DNA of 64,000 bases from Spirulina major PCC 6313 (GTDB lineage Bacteria > Cyanobacteriota > Cyanobacteriia > Cyanobacteriales > Spirulinaceae), in assembly GCF_001890765.1 (NCBI RefSeq), contig NZ_KV878783.1, positions 4,678,771-4,742,770 on the forward strand, read 5' to 3'. A program made the translations under genes and the position numbers. The notes beneath the pieces were generated by a model, which saw nothing but the letters and a program-made list of their open reading frames with translations, had not been told where the DNA came from and ran no database searches. Shown in pieces: positions 8,979 through 17,115 of this stretch (positions within the stretch are counted from its first letter, which is position 1; every line of letters begins with the position of its first letter).

Positions 8979-11900
8979 TGTCGTTGCCCTCCTCGTCGCT
9001 CACGTTCTACCACTAATCGTTTCAACACTTTGCGCTCAACTTTGGCTACGAGATCATCGATGTTGACTGCTGCCGGGGTTGTCTGCTTTGCCACTTGGGT
9101 TGTGGTGGATTTTGCCCGTGGCCCTGTTGTGGAGCTGCTTTGCTGACCGGGGGATGCTGTCGCTGGGGGGGGGTTGGGCAAGGCTGGACTGATGACAACG
9201 GGACTGTTGGGGGTTTGACTACGGGTCTGTGCGGCGCGATGGGTTTCTTGACTGACGGCGGTGCGGTGCGATCGCACCATCGGCCCGGACAACACCAGCG
9301 GCTCTAGATTTTGCGGGTTAAACTCTGTTTTCACCTGGACGGTGGGTAAGGGGATGCTCTGGGTTTGGGGTGTTGGTGTAAGCCTCTGGGATCGGGTTGC
9401 TGAGGGTTGAATGGGTGACACCGCTGTTTTGAGAAGTGAGGAAGATCCTGCCTCATTCCTTTTTTCTCTTTTCTCTTTCCTCAATGGGGATTGTTTTGGC
9501 GGTGGGGATACTGGTCGTGAGGGTTGAGCTTGGGCGGTTACACCTAGGGCCGTGGGGGTACTGGGGGGGACTTCCAACGGGCGGGAGAATACCGCTAAAG
9601 CCGGTTGCTCCTCGTGGGCTGGATTCCTTGACGATGGGAGGGGTTGAGCGATCGCCCTCGGTAACGCTGGTGTGGCTGATGCTGCCATAGGGTTTGCCGC
9701 CTGGGAGGTCGTCACCACCAGTTCTGGGCTGGTGTTTCTCCCTATCTCTGCATTGACCAGGGGGGAGATGGGTTGAGGCATTTCCACCGATTGCACCCTT
9801 GACCCAGGATGGTTAGCATCGCTCGATGGTTGCACCCTGGGCGTTATCGGTTCTAGGGCTTGCACCAGCGCCGCTGTTTGGGGCATCGTTGCTGTTTCAG
9901 ACTGATTCGGCAGGACGAAAGTGAAATCCTGTCCCTGTTCTGAAGGGGTTGCTAAGACTTGAGGCGAGATTGCAACCCGGTTCGGTACGGCGATCGCTCC
10001 TGACCCCTTGGCTCCATCGGCTTGATCCCCCTCAATCCGGTTTAAGCCAAGGAAAATCGGCTGATCTTGGGGATATCTGCGATCGCCCCCATCTCTAGGA
10101 ACAATAGTGGCGATCGCCTGTTGTGGATGGGCTAACGGGTTCTCTTGTTCTGCCCTAAAATTCTGAGCATGGAGCACGATGCTTGGCGGTGGGGCGGGGT
10201 CAAGGGAGGGAACAGAGACGACCGCCGGGAAGCGGGGCGGGGTGAAGGGGGTCAAAATTGGCTCAGTGACTCCCGCTGGTACGGTGGTTAGGGGAGCGGC
10301 GATCGGGTTCGAGGCAGCAAGATTGAGGGACGTGAATCCCGATGAATGGGGGCTGAGAGCCAAACCCTCGGACGGGGCAACCATCGGCAAAGTAGCGCCC
10401 GCTGCAAACTTGGCTTGAACGATCCCCTCCGTGAAGGGGCGGGTCTGAATTGTGGGTAAGGCGGTCGTCTGGGGTTGGATGTCTGGCTTCGGGGGTGGAA
10501 GTGCTTTCGCGCTCTGGTCTTCACCACCATTCAGGGGTTGGGCTGCGCTCTCCATTTCCAGGGGTTGGACTAACTTGGCTCCGGTTTCTAACTTGGCTTG
10601 AATCACGCCCGTTGTCTGGTTTGTGGCAAGGGGGGCGATCGCTCCACCAATCGGGGCCGCAGCTTCTGAACGAGCGGATTTTAAACTAGCGGATTTTGAA
10701 GTAGTAGATTTTGAACTAGCAGATTTTGAACTAGCAGATTTTAAACGAGCAGCTTCTGAACTAGCAGCTTCTGAACTAGCGGATGGCTGCACCAGGGGCA
10801 TAGAGTCTGGGGTGGGAGACGCAGAATCAGGACTGAGGGGAGTGGTCAGGATTTCAGATGTGGCAGATTGTGCCGGACTTGGGGCGATCGCAGAAACGCG
10901 GTGATCCTCTAACTCAGAATGCCCTGACTCATTTTGATTAACTGCTGGTGGCATCGTGGCCAACGGTAGATCTCTAGGCAAGGGGTTGAGGTTGGGCTGA
11001 TCCAAACTCAGGGCCGCTTGCATCACCTGAGGATCAAACGCTGGATTTTTGATAACGGATGATTGATCAATGGGTGAAGCCGTGACGGATTGCAGCGACT
11101 CAGCGGCCTGAACAGGGGCGATCGCGTTTTGATCTTCCCCTATAGCCAAGGGTTGGGCTGGGGTGGCTCCGGTTTCTAACTTGGCTTGAATCACGCCCGT
11201 TGTTTGGTTCGTGACAGGGCCAAGGGGTGCGATCGCCTCCACCCTTGGGGCCGCAGCTTCTGAACGAGCAGATTTTGAGCGAGCGGATTTTGAGCGAGCA
11301 GATTTTGAGCGAGCGGATTTTGAACTAGCAGCTTCTGAACTAGCAGCTTCTGAACTAGCAGCTTCTGAACTAGCGGATGGCTGCACCAGGGGCATAGAGT
11401 CTGAATGAGCAGAATCAGGACTGAGGGGAGTGGTCAGGATTTCAACTGTGGCAGATTGTGCCGGACTTGGGGCGATCGCAGAAACGCGGTGATCCTCTAA
11501 CTCAGAATGCCCTGACTCATTTTGATTAACCGCTGGTGGCATTGCGGCCAGCGGTAGATCCCTAGGCAAGGGGTTCAGGTTTGGCTGATCCAAACTCAGG
11601 GCCGCCTGCATCACCTGAGGATCAAACGCTGGATTTTTGATAACGGATGATTGATCAATGGGTGAAGCCGTGACGGATTGCAGCGACTCAGCGGCCTGAA
11701 CAGGGGCGATCGCGTTGTGATCTACCCCCATTTCCAGGGGTTGGGCTGGGGTGGCTCCGGTTTCTAACTTGGCTTGAATCACGCCCGTTGTTTGGTTCGT
11801 GACAGGGCCAAGGGGTGCGATCGCCTCCACCCTTGGGGCCGCAGCTTCTGAACGAGCAGATTTTGAGCGAGCAGATTTTGAGCGAGCAGATTTTGAACGA

Positions 11901-13072
11901 GTAGATTTTGAACGAGCAGATTTTGAACGAGCAGCTTCTGAACTAGCAGCTTCTGAACTAGCGGATTCTGAACTAGCGGATGGCTGCACCAGGGGCATAG
12001 AGTCTGAGATAGAAGAGGCAGAATCAGGACTGAGGGGAGTGGTCAGGATTTCAACTGTGGCAGATTGTGCCGGACTTGGGGCGATCGCAGAAACGCGGTG
12101 ATCCTCTAACTCAGAATGCCCTGACTCATTTTGATTAACCGCTGGTGGCATCGTGGCCAGCGGTAGATCCCTAGGCAAGGGGTTCAGGTTTGGCTGATCC
12201 AAACTCAGGGCCGCTTGCATCACCTGAGGATCAAACGCTGGATTTTTGATAACAGAGGGTTGATCAATGGGTGAAGCCGTGACGGATTGCAGCGACTCAG
12301 CGGCCTGAACAGGGGCGATCGCGTCGTGATCTTCCCCCATTTCTAGGGGTTGGGCTGGGGTGGCTCCGGTTTCTAACTTGGCTTGAATCACGCCCGTTGT
12401 TTGGTTCGTGACAGGGCCAAGGGGTGCGATCGCCTCCACCACCGGGGCCGATGTAGAGGGCATTGATCCTCGATCCGCTTCAGGGGGCGATGTTTGCAGT
12501 CTCCCTTGAGCTTGGGGCGTGGAAAATTGATCAGTATGGTCTAACGGCAGAGGCGGCGTGACACCATCCAAGGGCGCGGCATCCGGTGAAATCACAAGAT
12601 CGCGCTGGGCTTGAATGATCGGTGCGGTTGTCGTCACGATAGGGGCCAGGGGCGCGATCGCTGTTTTGGGGTTCCCCGTTTCGGTTCCTATTTGCGGAGC
12701 TTGGGACGGCTCAACGCGAGACAGATCCGGCGGGATCGAGGGTTGCATGGGTGTGGCAACGGCGATGGGCAAATCACCCTCCCCTGAATCCGTCTGATTC
12801 TTGCCTTGGACTCGCTGGGGTTGATCTTGCGGCCAATCATCGGCGGCTGACTGATCCGCCTCGTTAACTTGAGCGTAGACAATGGGGATATCTTCGGTTT
12901 CGAGATCGGCGATCGCTGACCACCGCGCCAACTGCTGATCCAGCAACGGCAACCGATTCACCAAACGCTCGGCACGATCAATCAACCGATCCGCCATCCG
13001 ATGATTCGTCACACCGGGTTGGTGGATGGGTCGTGTCAGCCGCTGTACCAGTTTGGGGTCAAGATCCATCAC
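8969..13072 (-). CDS. 1367-aa repeat-rich protein of unknown function inside the CIS operon
   Basis: No known enzyme domain is recognisable. Residues 1-50 form a short ordered head ('RMADRLIDRAERLVNRLPLL'). The body is proline/alanine/serine-rich and probably disordered. Three tandem units of about 195 aa each contain a nearly identical ~130-aa block (VEAIAPLGPVTNQTTGVIQA to PSPAQSAT.EILTTPLSPDS) and end in a 5-residue serine/arginine/lysine repeat (SARSK, SSEAA). Five places read (I/V)IQAK or IVQAK followed by a short GA-containing stretch. The last ~30 residues are a charged amphipathic helix ('IDDLVAKVERKVLKRLVVER'). It sits between the tube gene and the LysM hub gene and overlaps the latter by 10 bp. 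Its place fits a structural linker, length-variable adaptor or anchor; that is inference. Confidence 0.6.
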   Translation of the reverse strand: MMDLDPKLVQRLTRPIHQPGVTNHRMADRLIDRAERLVNRLPLLDQQLARWSAIADLETEDIPIVYAQVNEADQSAADDWPQDQPQRVQGKNQTDSGEGDLPIAVATPMQPSIPPDLSRVEPSQAPQIGTETGNPKTAIAPLAPIVTTTAPIIQAQRDLVISPDAAPLDGVTPPLPLDHTDQFSTPQAQGRLQTSPPEADRGSMPSTSAPVVEAIAPLGPVTNQTTGVIQAKLETGATPAQPLEMGEDHDAIAPVQAAESLQSVTASPIDQPSVIKNPAFDPQVMQAALSLDQPNLNPLPRDLPLATMPPAVNQNESGHSELEDHRVSAIAPSPAQSATVEILTTPLSPDSASSISDSMPLVQPSASSESASSEAASSEAARSKSARSKSTRSKSARSKSARSKSARSEAAAPRVEAIAPLGPVTNQTTGVIQAKLETGATPAQPLEMGVDHNAIAPVQAAESLQSVTASPIDQSSVIKNPAFDPQVMQAALSLDQPNLNPLPRDLPLAAMPPAVNQNESGHSELEDHRVSAIAPSPAQSATVEILTTPLSPDSAHSDSMPLVQPSASSEAASSEAASSEAASSKSARSKSARSKSARSKSARSEAAAPRVEAIAPLGPVTNQTTGVIQAKLETGATPAQPLAIGEDQNAIAPVQAAESLQSVTASPIDQSSVIKNPAFDPQVMQAALSLDQPNLNPLPRDLPLATMPPAVNQNESGHSELEDHRVSAIAPSPAQSATSEILTTPLSPDSASPTPDSMPLVQPSASSEAASSEAARLKSASSKSASSKSTTSKSASLKSARSEAAAPIGGAIAPLATNQTTGVIQAKLETGAKLVQPLEMESAAQPLNGGEDQSAKALPPPKPDIQPQTTALPTIQTRPFTEGIVQAKFAAGATLPMVAPSEGLALSPHSSGFTSLNLAASNPIAAPLTTVPAGVTEPILTPFTPPRFPAVVSVPSLDPAPPPSIVLHAQNFRAEQENPLAHPQQAIATIVPRDGGDRRYPQDQPIFLGLNRIEGDQADGAKGSGAIAVPNRVAISPQVLATPSEQGQDFTFVLPNQSETATMPQTAALVQALEPITPRVQPSSDANHPGSRVQSVEMPQPISPLVNAEIGRNTSPELVVTTSQAANPMAASATPALPRAIAQPLPSSRNPAHEEQPALAVFSRPLEVPPSTPTALGVTAQAQPSRPVSPPPKQSPLRKEKREKRNEAGSSSLLKTAVSPIQPSATRSQRLTPTPQTQSIPLPTVQVKTEFNPQNLEPLVLSGPMVRSHRTAVSQETHRAAQTRSQTPNSPVVISPALPNPPPATASPGQQSSSTTGPRAKSTTTQVAKQTTPAAVNIDDLVAKVERKVLKRLVVERERRGGQRQWR
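10624..12410. repeat. three ~590-609-bp tandem repeats inside the 1367-aa CIS gene
   Basis: The same phrase (gttcgtgacagggccaaggg on the plus strand) recurs near 12410, 11801 and 11213, with a decayed fourth match at 10623. This gives units of 609, 588 and about 590 bp. Unit bodies are close to identical at the base level, which implies recent duplication or gene conversion. Confidence 0.9.
11257..11373. repeat. 15-bp VNTR array (one of three) in the 1367-aa CIS gene
   Basis: Tandem 15-bp units of the form GAGCGAGCAGATTTT, grading into GAACTAGCAGCTTCT. Sister arrays lie at about 10668-10785 and 11845-11982. The sense strand codes SARSK/SSEAA pentads. The opposite strand codes ADFER/ASELA pentads with the look of a pentapeptide-repeat protein. 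Confidence 0.85.
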
Positions 13073-13093
13073 GATTGTCCAGACTTAATGAGA

Positions 13094-13576
13094 TTAATTA
13101 TTCTTCTGAACTTTTTGTTCATAAATCCCGCGATGTACCAATTCCATCCGCTCAAACGCCACCTCTGTTCCGGTACTCGCATTTAATTGTGGCCCTTCCC
13201 AAGCCACCGGATACGCTTTAGAAATACGCCAAGCGATCGCATCCGACTGTTGGCTATCTTTGAGAATAATCGTGGCATTTTTTAGCTCCACCTTTCCCCG
13301 CGTCACATCTTGATACCACTTCCATAAATCATCCCGCTCCGCCAAACCACGAACCAGCACTAAATTAGGAGAATCCACATATTTCGGAAAACGGTGAACC
13401 CGATGATTCATGCCCCCCTCCACATATTCTTCTAACTCTATTCTGCTGCTCAAGCCCTGCACCTCAGAAAAACCCCCCACCGTTATCCCTTTAATCTCAA
13501 CGATAAAGTTAAAGGGCATATAGGGATCACGGGATTTTTCTTGATCATTGCCACCTTTTTTTTGAGATTTAGCCAT
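13094..13576 (-). CDS. CIS inner tube protein (gp19-like), second tube gene
   Basis: A 160-aa T4 gp19/Hcp-fold tube protein. Motifs are 'DPYMPFNFIVEIKGITVGGF', 'VQGLSSRIELEEYVEGG', 'LVLVRGLAERDDLWKWYQD' and 'VAFERMELVHRGI', the standard tail-tube layout. It differs from the tube at 14177-14617 in length and in a lysine/glutamine-rich N-terminus ('AKSQKKGGNDQEKSRD'). Two tube paralogues are common in Afp/PVC-like systems, where the minor one (Afp5-like) starts the tube at the hub. Its location next to the hub genes suggests that role, by inference. Confidence 0.9.
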   Translation of the reverse strand: MAKSQKKGGNDQEKSRDPYMPFNFIVEIKGITVGGFSEVQGLSSRIELEEYVEGGMNHRVHRFPKYVDSPNLVLVRGLAERDDLWKWYQDVTRGKVELKNATIILKDSQQSDAIAWRISKAYPVAWEGPQLNASTGTEVAFERMELVHRGIYEQKVQKNN

Positions 13577-13629
13577 AGCTATTTTGATTCAATCAGTTAA
13601 TCCACAGCAAAACTGAAGCTGTCTTGCCT

Positions 13630-13809
13630 TCAAAATCGTTTTTTCCCGGAATCTTGGTTGATTTTTTGATTAATTTGGGCCACCTGTTCAACCCATTGTT
13701 GCCGTTCCCAATGTTCCATCTCCATCACATTGCCATAGGACCAATGAAAATGATAGGAAAGGTAAGCTACCTCCTCAAGCAAACGCTTATGGGGGTAGCT
13801 TACTACTCC
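13630..13809 (-). CDS. start-less DUF6760-like ORF, probably the -1 frameshift extension of the tail-assembly chaperone
   Basis: In the -1 frame relative to the chaperone gene, 59 codons follow the GGA at 13809 and end at TGA 13630-13632. The product reads GGVVSYPHKRLLEEVAYLSY, then HFHWSYGNVMEMEHWERQQW and a short glutamine/lysine tail. The HFHW...EHWERQQWV core matches what I recall of the small DUF6760 proteins of cyanobacterial and actinobacterial CIS clusters. There is no ATG, GTG or TTG near the conserved GGVVSYP beginning. The only in-frame candidate is a TTG ten codons in, which would remove the conserved start and has no ribosome binding site. Translation by -1 slippage from the upstream gene is therefore the simplest reading. 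An internal non-standard start remains possible. Confidence 0.6.
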   Translation of the reverse strand, partial: GVVSYPHKRLLEEVAYLSYHFHWSYGNVMEMEHWERQQWVEQVAQINQKINQDSGKKRF

Positions 13810-13814
13810 CCCAC
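13803..13814 (-). other. putative -1 ribosomal frameshift site
   Basis: On the minus strand the last codons are GTG GGG GAG TAG. A run of five G lets a Gly tRNA on GGG (13811-13809) re-pair with GGG one base back, after which GGA GTA GTA AGC is read in the downstream frame. The zero-frame stop is only one codon later. It is a single-tRNA slip rather than a perfect X-XXY-YYZ heptamer. Confidence 0.5.
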
Positions 13815-14165
13815 AGAGGCGGTCTCCACTTCAAACTCACCATTACAGTGAGGGCAAGCAACCCGAAACCGGGTATGACCATTTTGGTTGATGCGTTGAT
13901 AGAAATCTTGGAGGTAGGCTAAATCACCGGAAAATAACTCCTCAATAATTTTGGTATTGAGTTGGTCGATTGTGCCCAATCTCGTGATTACCCTCGCAAG
14001 GAGAATAATCACGAGATAGCCTGAATTTCGCTGTACCCTCGGATCGCGTAACGGCGTAATTTCATCACTCGCCCGCGAGAGCCGCATGACTCCTTCACGA
14101 TGCAAAATTCCTTCCGCATCGAGATAACCATGGGGTAATGTAAAGGGAAATTCAGTTTGATGCAT
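13803..14165 (-). CDS. CIS tail-assembly chaperone-like protein (gp41/gpE type)
   Basis: A 120-aa protein: 'FPFTLPHGYLDAEGILHREG', 'MRLSRASDEITPLRDPRV', 'SGYLVIILLARVITRLG', 'LFSGDLAYLQDFYQRIN', then a lone CPHC motif near the end ('FRVACPHCNGEFEVE'). The pattern fits the small tail-assembly chaperone family of Mu- and P2-type phages (E/gp41/gp14), which guides tube polymerisation and in phages is often extended by programmed frameshifting. The gene lies between the two tube genes, where phages keep the chaperone. Its stop overlaps the start-less ORF downstream, which points to a frameshifted long form of about 178 residues. The family call is by pattern, not by search. Confidence 0.65.
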   Translation of the reverse strand: MHQTEFPFTLPHGYLDAEGILHREGVMRLSRASDEITPLRDPRVQRNSGYLVIILLARVITRLGTIDQLNTKIIEELFSGDLAYLQDFYQRINQNGHTRFRVACPHCNGEFEVETASVGE

Positions 14166-14176
14166 GACTTACTCCG

Positions 14177-14617
14177 TTAACCAATCGTCACACCTTCATG
14201 AACCAATTCCAATGATTCAATCGCCACATCACTAGCGGTTGCATTGAATTCAGGGCCATTCCAATTGGTGGGCCAGCAATTTTCGAGGTTCCAGCGAATT
14301 AATTCTTCCCCTTTATCGTCGGCCAAAATGATCGAAACATTCCGCCGTTCCGTCTCACCTCCGAGCATTGTCTCTAGCCATTCCCAAAGTTCATTATTGT
14401 CTGTCATGCCGCGCTGCAGGCTGATGTTGCCATGACTATTCAGTCCCGGCAGTTGACGTTGGGCAAGATTTTTATCAGTGCCTTCTCGATACATCCCGGC
14501 TTCACGGGTGCTGGTTAACCCACTACATTCCCGGAAGCCTGCGTGGACAATGCCGTCCCATTCAACCCAAAAGTTATAACCGTTATAGGGATCGTGGGTG
14601 TCTTTAATATTAGGCAT
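14177..14617 (-). CDS. CIS inner tube protein (gp19-like), major tube candidate
   Basis: A 146-aa tube protein: 'DPYNGYNFWVEWDGIVHAGF', 'ECSGLTSTREAGMYREGTD', 'NISLQRGMTDNNELWEWLE' and 'SDVAIESLELVHEGVTIG'. This is the compact gp19/Hcp-like fold whose hexamers stack inside the sheath. It lies directly downstream of the two sheath genes, as the major tube gene does in phages and in Afp/PVC clusters, so it is the likelier main tube subunit. It is separated from the chaperone gene by 11 bp and has a purine-rich ribosome binding site just before ATG 14617. Confidence 0.9.
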   Translation of the reverse strand: MPNIKDTHDPYNGYNFWVEWDGIVHAGFRECSGLTSTREAGMYREGTDKNLAQRQLPGLNSHGNISLQRGMTDNNELWEWLETMLGGETERRNVSIILADDKGEELIRWNLENCWPTNWNGPEFNATASDVAIESLELVHEGVTIG

Positions 14618-14659
14618 GGGTTTTAGGTCTCCTTAAACTTAGAAAAACGATGAACAAAA

Positions 14660-15814
14660 CTAAGCGAAGGTGATGCCGCTGCTGTTATGAACGAGCGAAA
14701 TCACGATAAATTCTGCGGGGGTGGTGGGGGCAATGCCCACTTCTGCCACGACTTGGCCCAAGTCCCGCACGGAACGGGAGTTAGTCTCTGCGTCGCATTT
14801 GACATAAAACGCGGCTTCTGGGTCGTTGCCTTGGAGCGCACCCTGTTGCCACAGGGTTTCACAGTAAACGGTGAGTTCGCGGGCAAGGGTAATCCAGAGG
14901 GCAGAGTTGTTGGGCTCAAACACAATCTCGGCGAGGTTGTGGTCAGCCCACCGCAGCATGGTGATGATCAGCCGTCGTACGCCGACATAGTGCCAGCCAG
15001 GGACGGTGCTGGTGGTGCGTGCGCCCCAAACTCGAATCCCACGACTGCGGAAGCTGCGGATGCAGTTCACGCCGGGGCCGGCTTTGACGTTGAGGCTGGC
15101 CCAATCGTGATCGGAGAGGGACAAATTCAGATCCAGTACACCTTCGAGGATGTAGTTAGCGGGGGCACGGTGAACGCCGACTTCGCGATCGCTGCGGGCG
15201 TAGACCCCAGCGATGTGACCACAGGCGGGAATGGGGTCGGGGCTGGATTCGACGATCACCCAGGGGGCGTAGATTGCGCCGTTATGGCCCACCAATTGCT
15301 GACGCTGCTGGTTGAGGATGGCGAGATCGGCGGTGTCGCAACTATCCAAGATGGCGAAGCGATCGCCCAGTTGGTCACAATGTTCTAACACCATGGCTTG
15401 CAGAGTGAGGATGGCGGTGAGCGATCGCGTCTGCATGATATCAGGCACACAGACGAGATCAATCTCCTCTAGAGCCTCAATGATCTGTAAGCCGTGATGG
15501 AGGTTAGCCATTGTGAGCGGGGACGGCGAGGCTGGCGTAGCGTCCGCCGGAACCAGCAACACATAGCATTGTTCCCCACCGTTCGTAAAAAAGCCCTGCA
15601 CCGCCTGGGCTAAAAAATGACTCGCGGCCCCAAACCGCCGGAGAAATTCCGGCCAGATCGTCAGCCGTTGGGGTTCTGGCAATGTCTCGCCCTCCCCCTG
15701 AGCCACCCCTAAAAACACAGGCACACCCGTTGTTACGCCATCCCAAGCCACTTGACGTAGGGCTTGGAGCGATACGCCAGGGGCAATCAATGGAGAAGAA
15801 TCAAAAGGGTTCAC
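14660..15814 (-). CDS. CIS tail sheath protein (second sheath)
   Basis: A 384-aa contractile sheath subunit. The N-terminus 'GVSLQALRQVAWDGVTTGVP' and 'VFLGVAQGEG' match the sheath entry strand. 'AVQGFFTNGGEQCYVLLV' is the subtilisin-like sheath-domain motif. 'HIAGVYARSDREVGVHRAPA', 'GVNCIRSFRSRGIRVWGART' and 'DAETNSRSVRDLGQVVAEVG' are the strongly conserved C-terminal sheath motifs. It lacks the serine/threonine-rich insert of the neighbouring sheath and is probably the minor or baseplate-proximal subunit. The gap to the first sheath is 38 bp. Confidence 0.93.
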   Translation of the reverse strand: MNPFDSSPLIAPGVSLQALRQVAWDGVTTGVPVFLGVAQGEGETLPEPQRLTIWPEFLRRFGAASHFLAQAVQGFFTNGGEQCYVLLVPADATPASPSPLTMANLHHGLQIIEALEEIDLVCVPDIMQTRSLTAILTLQAMVLEHCDQLGDRFAILDSCDTADLAILNQQRQQLVGHNGAIYAPWVIVESSPDPIPACGHIAGVYARSDREVGVHRAPANYILEGVLDLNLSLSDHDWASLNVKAGPGVNCIRSFRSRGIRVWGARTTSTVPGWHYVGVRRLIITMLRWADHNLAEIVFEPNNSALWITLARELTVYCETLWQQGALQGNDPEAAFYVKCDAETNSRSVRDLGQVVAEVGIAPTTPAEFIVISLVHNSSGITFA

Positions 15815-15852
15815 AGGTCAGTGGGGGCTAAGAACGGGGAGGGATGCGGATG

Positions 15853-17061
15853 TTACTGCTGAGTTTCCGTCACGATCTGGGAGATACGGAAGATCACAAA
15901 TTCAGCCGGTTCAATCACAGAAACGCCAATTTCCGTGATCACTTGGCCAAGTTTACGAACATCCATCGGGTTCGTTTCGGCATCACATTTCACATAGAAT
16001 GCCTCTTGCACCGTCGTCCCAAAGAGCGCACCATTACGCCATTCGTTGGTCAGAAATGCCGTAATATTACGCCGAATTTGGGCCCACAGTTCGGGGGTAT
16101 TCGGTTCAAACACCACCCATTGAGTCCCCTCATCAATAGATTCGCGGAGGTAGTTAAACTGACGGCGAATATTGACGTATTTAAAGTCAGGATTATCCTT
16201 ACCGGCTCCTAGGGTTCGTGCGCCCCAAATCCGAATATTGCCGTTGAGGTTGCGGATGCAATTAATCCCCACTTTGTTGAGGGGTTCTTGCTTGATTTTG
16301 CTAACGGCATATTTCAAACCCATTGCGCCTAAAATTGGCTCGTTAGCGGGTGCTTTATGGACTCCTCGCAGATTATCCACACGGGCATAAATTCCGGCTA
16401 CATAACCACTAGGAGGCACAAATTTTAATGCATTACTAATCGGATCAAAGACTTGAATCCAGGGGTAGTAAATGGCGGCGTAGTCAGAGTTACCGAGAAT
16501 TTTGCCATTTCCCGGTTCGAGTTCGTCGAGGGTAATCTCTTCAGGTGTATCAAGGATGGCAAAGCGATCGCCGAGATTCCGACAATGGGCATCCAATTCT
16601 GACAAGGTTGATGGGGTGGTGACACCGGGTGCAGCTACGATCGCAATTTCATCAATGGCTTCAAATGCATCTAATGCATCCTTAATGTCTTTTTCTGCTG
16701 CGATCCACACCACAAAGCAACGGGTTCCCCCATTCTTGAAAAACCCATAAACTGCATGGGCTAAGGTGTTTTGGTCAGGATCAGTTGAAAAATCACCAAA
16801 GAAGCTTTTGAACTCGCCGAAGTTTGTACAAAGCTTGACTTCCTTTTCCGCCGCAAGTTTGGATTTGGGGCTAGCCGCTGCATCGGTCGCTGAGGTCGCT
16901 GAGGTTTCATCTCCTGTATTTTCAGTACTGGTCTCTTCGCTGGCATCGGTTGGAGACATAATTCCAATGAAACCAGCCGTGCTTGTGCCAACTCCTGCGA
17001 TCGGGGCGAGTCCCGATCGCACTTCTTCGACATAAACGCCCGGTGATAAATATGTAGGCAT
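15853..17061 (-). CDS. CIS tail sheath protein (first sheath)
   Basis: A 402-aa sheath protein. It opens 'PTYLSPGVYVEEVRSGLAPI' and 'GVGTSTAGFIGI', the canonical sheath start. 'HAVYGFFKNGGTRCFVVWI' is the fold core. 'VAGIYARVDNLRGVHKAPAN', 'GINCIRNLNGNIRIWGARTL' and 'DAETNPMDVRKLGQVITEIG' close the polymerisation domain. Residues about 36-76 are a low-complexity serine/threonine/glutamate/alanine insert (EETSTENTGDETSATSATDA) not shared with the second sheath, likely an exposed loop. Sheath subunits contract to drive the tube into a target membrane. Its position before the tube genes is standard. Confidence 0.95.
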   Translation of the reverse strand: MPTYLSPGVYVEEVRSGLAPIAGVGTSTAGFIGIMSPTDASEETSTENTGDETSATSATDAAASPKSKLAAEKEVKLCTNFGEFKSFFGDFSTDPDQNTLAHAVYGFFKNGGTRCFVVWIAAEKDIKDALDAFEAIDEIAIVAAPGVTTPSTLSELDAHCRNLGDRFAILDTPEEITLDELEPGNGKILGNSDYAAIYYPWIQVFDPISNALKFVPPSGYVAGIYARVDNLRGVHKAPANEPILGAMGLKYAVSKIKQEPLNKVGINCIRNLNGNIRIWGARTLGAGKDNPDFKYVNIRRQFNYLRESIDEGTQWVVFEPNTPELWAQIRRNITAFLTNEWRNGALFGTTVQEAFYVKCDAETNPMDVRKLGQVITEIGVSVIEPAEFVIFRISQIVTETQQ

Positions 17062-17115
17062 TCTCCTTATTCCTTATCGTTGAGGATAATAATCATGAAG
17101 CGAATCACGCTTTAT

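Noticed and set aside
11211-12101. Plus-strand pentapeptide-repeat-like frames as real genes
   Set aside because: They are short, lack ribosome binding sites and exist only where the sense-strand 15-bp arrays are; kept as a finding about repeat origin, not as genes.
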